The translations under genes and the position numbers were made by a program. From assembly GCF_000321225.1 (NCBI RefSeq), contig NW_004450565.1, positions 693 to 64,692 on the forward strand: a DNA stretch of 64,000 bases, read 5' to 3'. The notes under the pieces were generated by a model. It was not told where the DNA came from, did not search any database, and was given only the letters and a program-made list of their open reading frames with translations. Shown in pieces: positions 46,226 to 56,880 of this stretch (position 1 is its first letter; each line of letters opens with the position of its first letter). Origin of the DNA: Odobenus rosmarus divergens (Eukaryota; Chordata; Mammalia; Carnivora; Odobenidae).

Positions 46226-46251
46226 ATGTGTGTGTGTGTGTGTGTGTGTGT
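46226..46251. repeat. (TG)n simple repeat
   Basis: An uninterrupted run of about 12 TG units lies just after the worn SINE. Confidence 0.92.
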
Positions 46252-47125
46252 TACACAAGTAATTCATTTCATTTTTTGGTCAATATGTCTTCACTTCATG
46301 GAGCATAGTCTCTTGCCACCATGCCTTTTCCTATCCCGGGCCCCCAGAACCCCTGAGGGGCACTCCAGGCAGGAGGAATAGGGGTTGGGCAGACACAGCA
46401 ATGGAAAGAAGCCCGCTATCAGGAGGATATGTGCGGGAATCAGTATCCAAACCCAGAAGAGAGAGGATTTTGGACAGGATAAACAAAAAGAAAAAAAAAA
46501 GGAAAGAAGGAAAGGAGGGAGGAAGGAAGAAAAAAGACAGCTCTATCAAATCTAGAATTTGTTGGCCTCTTCTGATCAGGAGTGGATTTTGAGCAAAACT
46601 ATTCTCCAATTAGTTAGGCAAAGAAAAGTCTGGGATCTGCAAGCTCCCTTTCTTTCAAGCCGATAATTATACAGGGAGTTCTGGAGAGATTCAAGGGGTC
46701 AATAAAAAATTGAGAAACAATTACGTTCCAGAGACAGAGCTGGACTTAGACACGGCCATTGTTCTCATAGAGCTCATAGCCTGGGGGGGACCCAAACTAG
46801 AAAACGGGCATATCTAATACAGTCTCTACGTGCTAGGACAGTAATGTTCCCTGCTCTAGGCTTGATTCCCCCAGAGGCAACCCTTGAGACAAGAAGTTGA
46901 CCTAACAGTGTATTTGGGAGGTGATCCTAAGTAGCACTGGTGGGGGATGGGGAGATGAGACCCAGAAGAGAAGGAGTCCATACATGGTGCGTTGTTGCCA
47001 CTGTTGAGCATCTAGCTCCACCCCACTGGGCATGTCTGGGAGACCCAGGGGGTCCCGCCAAGGGGAGAGGACCTGGGTGTTTATCACCATCTCCCATCCA
47101 CCACTGATAACGGGCTGCTCTGCAC
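46252..47125. other. Unassigned sequence
   Basis: Includes a GAAAG-rich stretch at 46480-46540. No gene. Confidence 0.5.
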
Positions 47126-47129
47126 GGAC

Positions 47130-47340
47130 CTATTTTCTGGCACATTCAGATAGCCCTGTGCTCTGGCTATGCAAAGGTCCTGGGCCAGCGAAGCAGGTGC
47201 AAGAGTGAATGGTGCCCTTAGGCAAAAGGAGGAGCTCAAGAAGGCCTCCTGGAGATGCTAGAGCAGAAGCATAAGTCAATCCGAGTAAGGAGGAGGAGGG
47301 AGCAGAGCATCCCAGGCAAAGGAACAACATTAACCATACT
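47130..47340 (-). mobile_element. L2-like fragment, antisense
   Basis: AGAGCATCCCAGGCAAAGGA and its surroundings fit antisense L2. Confidence 0.45.
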
Positions 47341-49855
47341 TAGAATTGTGTGTATGCGGGGGAGGGTGTTATTCCCCTCTGGGTGTAAGTTTCTATGGGA
47401 CATGATTAAATCTTATTGATCTTTTTATTCAATTAACTTTCTCAAGCACCTTTTCCTTTTGTACTGGGCTAGAAAAATCTAAGGTCCAAAAAACATGGGA
47501 CAAGGGGACACCTGGTCTACCCCCTTTCTAGCCCCAGAAAGAGACACCCACCAAGAAAGGACAACCTGAAACTCCTGTCACCACAAGGGAAGTTTAAAAA
47601 TGTTTCCATGTGTGTAACTTTGTGTGAGAGAAGCCACGCAGTTTGTTTCTTTAAGAACTTTATTATTTTTGTGCAAAAGAAAATATTTTTATTTTTTAAT
47701 TAAAATGTATAGAATGCGCATTTTATAAAAGGATTACATTATACATGCTAATTTAACCTATTTTTTAAAAATATCAACAACATGCTACAGACACCGTTTA
47801 TAGCCACAGACATCTTTCTAGAAGGTTCTGGAATATCAGATCACGTCAGATTTCTTTGCCTTTTCTTAAGCCTATATTTACTTTAAGATCTTTGAATGAG
47901 GTCAATATAGGTAAATTTTTGCTTTCTGCTTTCTTCACTCCTTTAAATCTCTCTTGAATTTTCTTTAAAATAGGAAGCAAGCTTCCCCAAACACTTGCTC
48001 ACGCTGTGGCAAAGGCAGGAATACAAGCCGCCATGATTTTGCAGGTGTAGGCCAGTCCTTTATTCTTGGGGCTTTTGACGTCTGAGAGCTGGTTCTCCCA
48101 GATCGGTTGGCATTGTCTGGAGGCAGGGTCCTGCTAGACCTACATTATACTGACATCTGGTGGCCACCGAGAGGTCCCCATTGGTAATAGCCATTCAAAA
48201 TGAAGAAAGACGCTGAGCTGCTTTCCCTGAGTGTGCTGAACTTAGCTCGTATTCAGTTCTCAGGGCTTTAATTAAGATATGTACCAATTTCTCCAGGCAG
48301 CTATGTCTGTAACTGAAGGCTGCTACTTGCAATTGGCTGGACCAGCTATGGTCATTCAGCAACCACCTGGGAGCGTCTGTGGTGGAAAACGTAGACAGAT
48401 GGAAAACTTTCACAAACCGTTACCAATTTACCTTATTTTCCACAAACTATTTTCAGAGCCCAAGCTCTTGGGTCTGCAGCAGAAGAAGTATAGGGAGCGG
48501 AGCATGGGGGCGCAGGGCAGACAGGCTGAGTTTACGATTTATTATCCATCTTAAAGAAAATATTCTAAACGTGGCATATCGCAGAAAACATAGGCATGCT
48601 GTTTGTCCCTCTCCGGCCGTTGCCCCAGTAACCCCTCACGGAGTGAGAAACCCTTTCTCAGTCTGGAAGTCTGGAAGGCCGATGGCTCAAGCTAGCCTTC
48701 TCCTGGGCATGCCTGTGCACCAAACTCCCAGGTCACCCAGAGTGCCCACAGCCCCTTACGGGCAGCTTGGCTGCGTCGGGCATCTGCATGTGGCCTCAGC
48801 TGCAGGTGAAGGAGCCCCGCCTCCTGCCTCCCAGCGGCTGCTGCAAGAACACCAGGTACGGGCCACACTGGGTCCCTCGCCTCCCCTCCACCTTCATACC
48901 TGAAAAATGGCAACGCCCCACACAGTGACTGTGGGCACACTAGCTCCCAGAGAGCACCGCCTGAAGGAAAGAGGGTGCGACAGACGTGATGCAGGTGGGG
49001 ACGGAGGCAACGGAGGAGGGGACGGAGGTGATGGCTCTGCTGTCAGGGTCGCGGGGCAGGGTCAGAGGCTTCACATATTGCCCAGCTGAATGGCGTTTGG
49101 CGGGTGGATATGGCCTGACTCGATGGTCCCCCAAGCTGGGAATTGACTGCAAGAGTGTTTCTGGAGTCTTGTCAGAAGGAGGTACCCCGCTTTAAGGTCA
49201 GCCTGTAGTGTCCCAGTAAATCAATCAACCCAGAAAGGCGGGCCGGCTCGTCCATCTGTGTCATGTTCCCTGCAGGCCACCCCCCTCCCCACCGCCCCCC
49301 AGGCCTGCCATGAACTGAACCTGAAGGCTGGCAGGTGGACATGCATTCCCCTTGGCCTGAGGGCTCTTCCCTAGTCGGAGATGGTGGACCTCAGTGCCCC
49401 TGGCAGCTCAGGACTTCTAGACCCTCTCCAGGACAGTAGAGGCAGCCGGACCACAGAGACAGACCCCTGGGTACGTGGACACAAACACCAGACATGACCT
49501 CCAGCTGTCCAACAGAAGAAGGGTCTCCACCACCTGGCTGGCTAAGAAAGCCCTGGAGTTTCCTCACTCCTCGCCCCGACCTCTCCCAGCCAGCCTGATT
49601 CTGTGGGGCAGCCCCTTCACCCGCAGGATCTGGGCACAGCCCCCGCACTGCTGCCACACTTCCAGAGGGTGGGCAGTGACCACAGCTCCAGCCCTCTGTT
49701 TCTGGGTTCCAGGCAAACGACAGAGCCTGTGCACCCAGGACCTTGCCAGGCACCCCGGAGAGGGAGGCTCTTGGAGCAGCCAGGAGCCAGAACTCTCCCT
49801 TGGAGCTCCTCAGGTCTGCAATGCCAGGAAGAACCGAAAGCCTGTGGACAGTAAC
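47341..49855. other. Unassigned: AT-rich block then GC-richer DNA
   Basis: 47640-47990 is strongly AT-rich. From about 48560 the DNA is GC-richer with scattered CpG. Frames of 174 (48379-48903), 181 (49936-49391, minus) and 176 codons (49475-50005) overlap one another and carry no domain, so I call none. Confidence 0.45.
48151..48166 (-). promoter_or_regulatory. CTCF-like motif
   Basis: The minus strand reads TGGCCACCAGATGTCA, one base off the CTCF core (T where G is preferred). Weak evidence alone. Confidence 0.3.
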
Positions 49856-50025
49856 TGTGCCCCAGCGCTGAGCTGGGCACTGTGTCCCTGTTCTCATGCC
49901 ATCTCCATGGAAAGGTGTCAGCTCTGTCTTAAACATGTGGAGACTGAGTCTCGGAGAGGGGATCGAGCTGACCCAGGGCCACCACTATGCACAGCCTCAA
50001 TCTGAACCCAGCTGTATCTACTTCC
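49856..50025 (+). repeat. MIR fragment
   Basis: AGCTGGGCACTGTGTCCC, GGAGACTGAGTCTCGGAGAG and ACCCAGGGCCACCACTATGC follow MIR order. Confidence 0.6.
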
Positions 50026-51195
50026 CAAAAAAAGGCAAAGCTGGGGGATCTCATCTGCACAGGGAGCCAAGGGTGCGGAGCCAGAGACAGGGCGAGGAAG
50101 TTGGAAGCACGAGGGGGAGAGTCCCAGACACCCCTGGACCCCTGCCACGGGTGGTGGACCGTGTTTATGGCTGCCCGCGATGGGGCATGTCCTGGGCTAC
50201 CACTCACCACCCCTGCCCAAAAAGGCCAGGTACCCACAGCCACGCTTTTTTCCTGCTTTTTTATTGCTGGATTCCCAGTGACTCAACCCCTGTCTGGCTA
50301 GAGTGGGCACTCAGTAAGTACCGGAATGCGTCCATCCATCAATCAACAGGTGGCTGACCCAGATGGGCAAAGAACTGAGCAGACTAAAGACTCTGGACAC
50401 TGCCTCTTTACTCTCACAGAATTAATCCAAACTGGTGTTCACTGCAGTCATTTTGAACATCCCTACATAATATGTCTTACGCACGAGTGCGCACACACAC
50501 ACTCCTTAGCAAAAACAACACCCACTCGCTTCTTGAATTATGGGCAGTGAAGAGTATGGCATGGACTTTGGGGTGAGAAATTCCTCAATAAACACCAATT
50601 CCTTCCCATTCCTGTACCACCACCTCCAAACACCTCAATGAGGGGAAAAGAGATTTAAAATTGTGTCTACATACGAAACCTCTCAAAATGGAAAAAGTAA
50701 AACAAGGGGTGTTTTTTTCCTCTCTATGTATTTTCAAATTGGCTCAGAACAAAGTTTGAGAAAAATCTGTCCATCTGCTGCCCAGCCTTCACTCAAGCTG
50801 AACATTGCTCAGTCAGGGTTATGTGAAGCTGGAGAAATAATGGAAATGCACAGAAAACCTCTTCCCAACCCACACAGCTGATCATTTTCCAAAACAGCAT
50901 TCTTGCCAAATGGGCTTTTGGCTTTATTCACTCAAACGACTTTCTTGATCACTGCTTAGAAGAGGCGTTTTGGCAGGAAAAGGAATCCACGGTGTGAGTC
51001 TGACATGACATTCCCATTCTGATCGAGAGAACCGGGGTAGGAAACAAATACCAGGAAGCAGGTAAGGTTTGTCGGGTGTTCCTCTCGCGGGGCACTGCTC
51101 CAGCGAGTGCCTGTCCTCTTGTCACTCAGGGGCCCTGGGCAGCTGCCTCTCCACCCCACCCCCCACGCTGCCCACAGCCAGCTACTGGTTTATAC
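50026..51195. other. Unassigned sequence
   Basis: A scrap resembling a MIR end lies near 50300 (GGGCACTCAGTAAGTACC). Nothing else can be named. Confidence 0.45.
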
Positions 51196-51199
51196 GTTC

Positions 51200-51605
51200 G
51201 CCTCACAGACATACGTGCTTAGGACTTACAGTCAGCCTATTCTAATCGCCGCTATACAAACTGTAAGGTTGGTATTCTTCTTTTTTTAAGATTTTATTTA
51301 TTTATTTGACAGAGAGAGACAGCGAAAGAGGGAACACAAGCAGGGGGAGAGGGAGAGGGAGAAGCCCGCTTCCCGCGGAGCAGGGAGCCCGATGCGGGGC
51401 TCGATCCCGGGACACTGGGATCATGACCTGAGCCGAAGGCAGACGCTTAACGACTGAGCCACCCAGGCGCCCCAGGTTGAAAGTATTCTTATACCCATTT
51501 TACAGATGAGGACACTGAAGCTCGAGTTCAGAACTTGCCTGAGGCCACACGTCTGGCAGATGGCAGACCCAGGCTCTCTACCAAGGCCTCTTGCTCTGCC
51601 ATCAC
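51200..51605 (+). repeat. MIR element split by a SINE
   Basis: The right part (CCCATTTTACAGATGAGGAC, CTTGCCTGAGGCCACACGTC) is a clear MIR. The worn left part lies before the SINE. Confidence 0.7.
51266..51490 (-). mobile_element. Can-SINE, TSD with a 3-bp indel
   Basis: AGGTTGGTATTCTT at the left and AGGTTGAAAGTATTCTT at the right (51474-51490) look like a TSD with a later indel. The SINE is full length and close to the family consensus. Confidence 0.92.
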
Positions 51606-52415
51606 TGGAGCCCTTTCAGCCTTGAGGTGGACGAGCCTGGATCTCATCCCCGCAGAGCCCAGCGTGGTCAAGGAGTTGGTCTGATCGCCCTTCTGCTATT
51701 GGGGGAGGGGAGAGTTAAAAGATAGTCCAGAAGCATCTGCACCATTTGGGGGCCATTTGTCCTTCAAATTGAGGACAGAGCTCCCAGGAGGAGATTTTTC
51801 CAACTACTTTAGATCAACCACTCACACATCGGGACCACTGTGTGCCAGCTTCTTCCACACTCGTCATTCTAGAAAATCCAAGACAACGCTCCTGTCCTTG
51901 CTTTGTTCAGAGGACCATTTGACAGACTAGGCTGGGGGCAGGCGCTGCGTGTTTGGGAACGAGAAGAGTTTTTCAAGTGCACTTCGGACTCTAGAGTTTG
52001 GCAGTAGATCTTGTACGAAAGATCGGGAAGGCCCAGTTTCCAATGTCCTTGGTTTTATTGCTATTGGTCACCATTAACATTTGCTTTATGGATAATCTCG
52101 GTATTTATTTGGTTATAAATGCCTATCTGCCTCCCAAATAGCTAGCTATCAGCCCCAGGGCACTATGACCTCAGAAACACTTGGTGCTCGAGGTAGAAAA
52201 ACAAGCCAGGGAAAATGGTCAGCGTCGTCTTCACTGAGAGAAAAGAGAAGAGACCCAGACGCTGGGGTCGGGTGGTCAAAGGGGCAGGAGCGTGTAGCAC
52301 ATGAGACCAAGTCCAAGCGGCCCCCGCTCCAAGGCAGTGGGGCTTCTCACTGCGCAAGCTTGTCCCTGGGACAGAAACGAGGACCCAGAACTGACCCCCA
52401 GGCATGACTCTTGTA
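51606..52415. other. Unassigned sequence
   Basis: No gene or nameable repeat is visible. Small frames overlap on both strands. Confidence 0.5.
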
Positions 52416-52419
52416 CGAA

Positions 52420-52745
52420 GGTCCTACGGCTGCTGGAACAAAGCACCACGAGTGGCTTAAAAAAAAACAGAAATTTACGGTCTCTCAGTGCAGGAGGCCA
52501 GAAGTCTGAGATCAAGGGGTCAGCAGAGCTGGGTCCCTCTGAGGGAGGGAGAATCCACTCCGGGCTCTCCCCCAGCTTCTGGGGCTTTGCCGACAATCTT
52601 CGGCGCCCCGCAGCTTGCAGATACATCACCCCATCTCCGCCTGAAGCGCTCCACAGCGCAATAATCCCGTGCCTCCGAGGGCTCAGGGGGCACACACAGG
52701 CTTCATTTTTCTGGAAGGCTGTCACAGAGTCCGGCCACCCGCCGC
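52420..52745 (-). mobile_element. MLT1-type LTR, antisense
   Basis: GCTGCTGGAACAAAGCACCA, then GCAGGAGGCCAGAAGTCTGA and CGGGCTCTCCCCCAGCTTCT, marks the reverse-complement LTR. The 212-codon plus frame at 52301-52939 crosses it and is rejected as a gene. Confidence 0.8.
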
Positions 52746-53460
52746 TGGAGCGCAGAGGACCTCGCTGGGCTCCTTCAGGGGTGCAGGTGCCCCCACTCAT
52801 CCTGGCCCAGCCTCCCCCCATCACAGCTGCACCCCAAACTCCAGCTGCAGACTCCAACAGGCAGCAGCACCCACCGGGGACAGCCAGGCCACAGACCCTG
52901 CCTCACGGCCCTGGAGTCAGGAGCCCTCCCTCCAGCTGATCTCCCTGATGTACTCTGCCGAAGGCCTAGGCCTAGTGTTTGCCAATTCAGCCCCAAATTG
53001 AACAACTTCTGTGTAAGGAGTGGCTTCGATGTACGGCACTGTCTGGCAGGTTAGACCAAGCAGGTGCAGGTGACAAGAAAGTACTCCCTGCGTGTAAGTT
53101 AGCAGAGCTCAGACGTGCCTTCGCTGCGGGGGGACCCAACAGGCCTACCGTGTGCCCGGAAATTGTTCATCGAGTCACAGTCCTGGGAGTCACACTGCCA
53201 TCATCACCTGGCGAAGCTGACTTCAGAACAGAGGGCCGAGTGTCTCCTGCATCAGCAGAAACAGGCCACGAGAAGTAGGCGTGAAGGAGCCTCGTCCAAC
53301 CGACATCCGCACGGAGCGCCCAGGCCCGAAGCTCCAGCCTGGCACTGCGGGGAAGGGTCCAGTCAGATGTGTTAGCAAACCTCCAGATTGTTCTCCTTCC
53401 ATTTAACCATGCCCCCAAGCACGGCCTCTGCTGCCCCTGCGCTTTCAGTCTAAAGGCGAA
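52746..53460. other. Unassigned GC-rich sequence
   Basis: Overlapping short frames only. No CpG island, splice pattern or domain that I can support. Confidence 0.45.
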
Positions 53461-53464
53461 AATT

Positions 53465-53660
53465 GGGACGCCTGGGTGGTTCAGTCAGTTAAGTGTCTGC
53501 CTTGGGCTCAGGTCATGATCCCAGGGTCCTGGAATCAAGTCCCGCATCGGGCTCCCTGATCAGCAGAGATTCTGCTTCTCCCTCTCCCTCTGCCTCTGTC
53601 TCTTTCTCTCTCAAATAAATAAAATCTAAAATAAAATAAAAGTAAAGTAAAAATAAAATG
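53465..53660 (+). mobile_element. Can-SINE
   Basis: GGGACGCCTGGGTGGTTCAG head, body and AAATAAATAAAATCTAAAAT tail. Flanks AAAGGCGAAAAT and GAAGGTGAAGAT may be a worn TSD. Confidence 0.92.
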
Positions 53661-53899
53661 AAGGTGAAGATGCCTTGCGTTTTTCCTTTTGTACACAAGA
53701 AGCACAGAGCGGACCTGTGTTCTGGTTTTAGTCATGTTGTTACTGATGATTCTTTAATGATTCACAAGATCAACTGTGAGTGTTCCCAGTGCCCTCGGTC
53801 CCTGGGCTAGCAGGGTGGGAAGAGGCCGGGGAAGTGAGGTCACCTTGGGGGAGCCCGTGTGCCCGGCTCTGGGTGCCACCTGATGTGCAACAGCATGCC

Positions 53900-54065
53900 G
53901 CGTCTTGCTGCCCCATGAAAGGATGATGATTGTCCCTATTCGCAAAGGAGGAAACTGAGACCCAGAGAGGCTGGCGCCAGAATGGCCAAAGTCTTGTTTG
54001 CCTTTCCAGTCCATGCCCCTCCTAGACACAGCAGGACCATTTATAACTTGGTGTCCAGCACACTT
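53900..54065 (+). repeat. MIR fragment
   Basis: CAAAGGAGGAAACTGAGACC followed by CAGAGAGGCTGGCGCCAGAA resembles the MIR core. Confidence 0.55.
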
Positions 54066-55555
54066 GCTCCACCAAACCTTTTCAGAAACAAACGCAGCGC
54101 ATCAGCGGGACCCTCCAGAAACCAGTGCTTCCTATTCACATCCAGCAAGGCAGGAATGGAAAGCAAACGCATTTCAGGAATTATGATAAAATGGAGATGG
54201 CTTCTTCCCTTACGTACACGACTGTGGGATTGTTGCGTGGAAAAGGAAACAAGAGAGGGCAGCTGAGTTCCAAACATCCTAGCGCATCCAGTTTGGAGAG
54301 GCCACTGGGATCACCACCAGGACCCAGCTGACGCGGGTATGACGCTGGGGGCCCCGCTGCTCTGTGCCATGGGTGGAGAGGCCCTCAGGGTCTCCTGCAG
54401 CAAAGCATTCAGAGTTCAGTCGGAAAAGTACACACAAGAAGAATGCAGCATATCGAGTCACAAAACTAGTTTTTATGGCTTTTTCTTACATCTCTAAGTG
54501 AGCTCAGTAGCCCTGGGGATGAAGCAGACCCTCATCGTTCAGCTAGGACTGCCTGGCTGCAGGATAAGCCCTCGGCCACCGGCTGGTCCTCTGCCAAGAC
54601 TCTTGCTGAAGCCTCCTCCTTAGTGTCCGCCTCTTTCCTCACTGCTTCCCAGGCCCAGGGGTGGCTCTGACCCAACAGCCACCCCTCCTTGCTTCTACCT
54701 GAGCTAATCCTGCAGGTGCCATCTCTCCAGGCCTCCTTCCTGGGCTCCCCGGGGCCCCCTGTCCACTGAGCCCGGGGCGGACACCCTGTCCCTCCTCCGG
54801 GAGCTCACGGCACATGGGACTTGGCGGCACTCGGGGTGGACAAGACATCTATCTGCTCACTGTCCAGTAAAAGGGTCATCCTGCTGGGACGATCCTGCCA
54901 CCGCGCTTCCAGCATGAAAAGCAGTGACAAGGATTCTCTTCAATCACCCACTTGCAGCTCTCGTTGATTCTCCAGGAAAACTATCCAGAAAGACTCCATT
55001 TCCAGCTCCCAAGGAGCGTCCAGCCAGGCCACATTCTGCCACCTGTGCGGCAACAGCCCCATCCTCAGGCCCCCGCCTGGGAGAAAGGGGCCCCCCCGAA
55101 ACTGTGTATCGGTGTATCAGCTTCCGTGTGTTAAAAAGAAAACCACAGGCCCACAGTGGAGCCACTTAGGCCAAGTCACCAAACAGAGGCTTCATCCCTA
55201 ACCTAACTGCAGTCCCGACCTCCTCCCAGAAATGTAGTCCTAACCGGCCAGTGAGGAATGTTCTGTGTCACCAATGAGGTAACCCTTCTCCTGGGTCCTC
55301 TCCCTTCCCCCCAGGGAAGAGGAGGGAATCTGTAGGGTAAGACCCCTGCTCCTCCCACTGAGGGAAGGTGACCTTGCCTGAAACCATCCTTTCTTTTCTT
55401 TTGCTAATAACGTCCTTCCTATAAAAACCTCCCATTTGGTCACAATTCCCCAGAGCTCCCCTCCACTTGCTGGACGGGCTGCTGCCTAATTCATGAGTCG
55501 CTTAATAAAGCCAATTAGATCTTCAAATTGACTCAGGTGAATTTGGGGTTTTTGT
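54066..55555. other. Unassigned sequence, GC-rich in the middle
   Basis: No domain-bearing frame. 54600-54860 is GC-rich and may include old L2, but I could not fix it. Confidence 0.45.
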
Positions 55556-55557
55556 GG

Positions 55558-55732
55558 TTTTTTTTAAGATTTTATTTATTTATTTGTGAGATAGAGAGCA
55601 CACGAGCCCAAGCAGGGGGAGAAGCAGGCTCCCCGCCGAGCAGGGAGCCCGATGCGGGGCTCGATCCAGGACCTGGGATCATGACTTGAGCCAGAGGCAG
55701 ATGCTTCACCGACTGAGCCACCCAGGTGTACC
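55558..55732 (-). mobile_element. Can-SINE
   Basis: T tract, GAGATAGAGAGCACACGAGC, body and GCCACCCAGGTGTACC head. TGAATTTGGGG at the left and TGAATTTTGTT at the right may be a worn TSD. Confidence 0.92.
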
Positions 55733-55889
55733 TGAATTTTGTTTTTTAACCCACAGAACGACCTGGACAAAGGAGCGTGAGGGGAGAGTGTGCTCAGGGC
55801 ACGGGCGCTTGTGTTTTCGTAACCACACCCAGAAACTGTAGTTTTAGGAAAGAAATGAGATCTTTACTAGAAAGAGTCAGAAAGTCTAA

Positions 55890-56060
55890 ACTCAAATTCT
55901 AGCTGTGCTACCTACTAGTTATTTGTGAGTTCAAACAGATCATCTGGGCTTGTACAAGCCTCAGTGTCCTCAGTGTGGAAACCAGAGACGGTCACTTTTG
56001 CTCTTACCTCACAAGATTGTGAAGACAATCTATTGTGAATTGAATATGGGTTTGTTTTTA
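55890..56060 (+). repeat. MIR element
   Basis: AATTCTAGCTGTGCTACCTA then AAGCCTCAGTGTCCTCAGTG is the MIR pattern. Confidence 0.68.
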
Positions 56061-56299
56061 ATATGAAGAACTGTAAAAGAAGAAAGAGCTATTTATTCTT
56101 GTCCTGCAGTAAAAAGAGAATGAGCATGATGGGGGTTACTATGGCCACAATCTCCTCCCGGATTTTGTAATGGTAAAGACGTGGTATGGATGATATAACC
56201 CCCCGAAGAGCTTTACTGTATATTGATCGAGGACCACAACAAACCTTTTTTCAAACATGTGATGTCTGAAAACAACAACATGTTTATTAAAACTTAATT

Positions 56300-56511
56300 G
56301 GGGGAGCACCTGGGTGGCTCAGTCGGTTAAGCGTCTGCCTTCAGATCAGGTCATGATCTCGGGGTCCTGGGATCGAGTCCCGCGTCGAGCTCCATGCTCA
56401 GCAGGGAGTCTGCTTCTCCCTCTGCCTCTGCCCCTGACTTCGTGCTCTCTCTCTCTCTCACAAATAAATAAAATTTTATAAAATCTTTTAAAATAAATAA
56501 ATAAATAAATA
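56300..56511 (+). mobile_element. Can-SINE, first of three in tandem
   Basis: Full head, body and a double A-rich tail with TTTTATAAAATCTTTTAAAA between AAAT runs. Confidence 0.93.
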
Positions 56512-56526
56512 GAACCTGATAAATGT

Positions 56527-56680
56527 GGGGCACCCGGCTGGCTCAGTCAGGGGAGCAAGCCACTCTTGATCTCGGGGTTGTGAGTTCGAGCCCCACGTTG
56601 GGGGTAGATATTACCTAAAAATAAAATCTTAAATAATTAATTAATTAATTAATTAAATCCTTAATCTTAAAAAAACAAAT
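56527..56680 (+). mobile_element. Short tRNA-like SINE, second in the row
   Basis: GGGGCACCCGGCTGGCTCAG to GAGTTCGAGCCCCACGTTGG, then GTAGATATTACCTAAAAATA. The tail is expanded as (TTAA)n at about 56633-56656. Confidence 0.92.
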
Positions 56681-56681
56681 A

Positions 56682-56880
56682 GGTGCATCTGCGTGGCTCA
56701 GTCGGTTAAGCTTCTGCCTTCAGCTCAACTCATGATCTCAGGGTTTTGGGATGGAGCCCCACCTCGGGCTCCCCACTCAACAGGGAGTCTGCTTCTCCCT
56801 CTCCCTCTGCCTCCTCCCCCCTGCTCATGCTCTGTCTCTTTCAAATAAATAAATAAAATCCTAATAAAATAAAATATTTA
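56682..56880 (+). mobile_element. Can-SINE, third in the row
   Basis: AGGTGCATCTGCGTGGCTCA head, older-looking body and AAATAAATAAATAAAATCCT tail. It seems to have landed in or beside the tail of its neighbour. Confidence 0.92.

Noticed and set aside
49391..50005. Overlapping frames of about 180 codons on both strands
   Set aside because: Opposed frames of similar length in GC-rich DNA without domains. Expected by chance.
52301..52939. 212-codon plus-strand open frame
   Set aside because: It crosses an antisense MLT1-type LTR and has no recognisable domain.
56300..56880. CRISPR-like regular repeats
   Set aside because: The repeats are SINEs of two subfamilies with A-rich tails, not short repeats with unique spacers, and the DNA is vertebrate.
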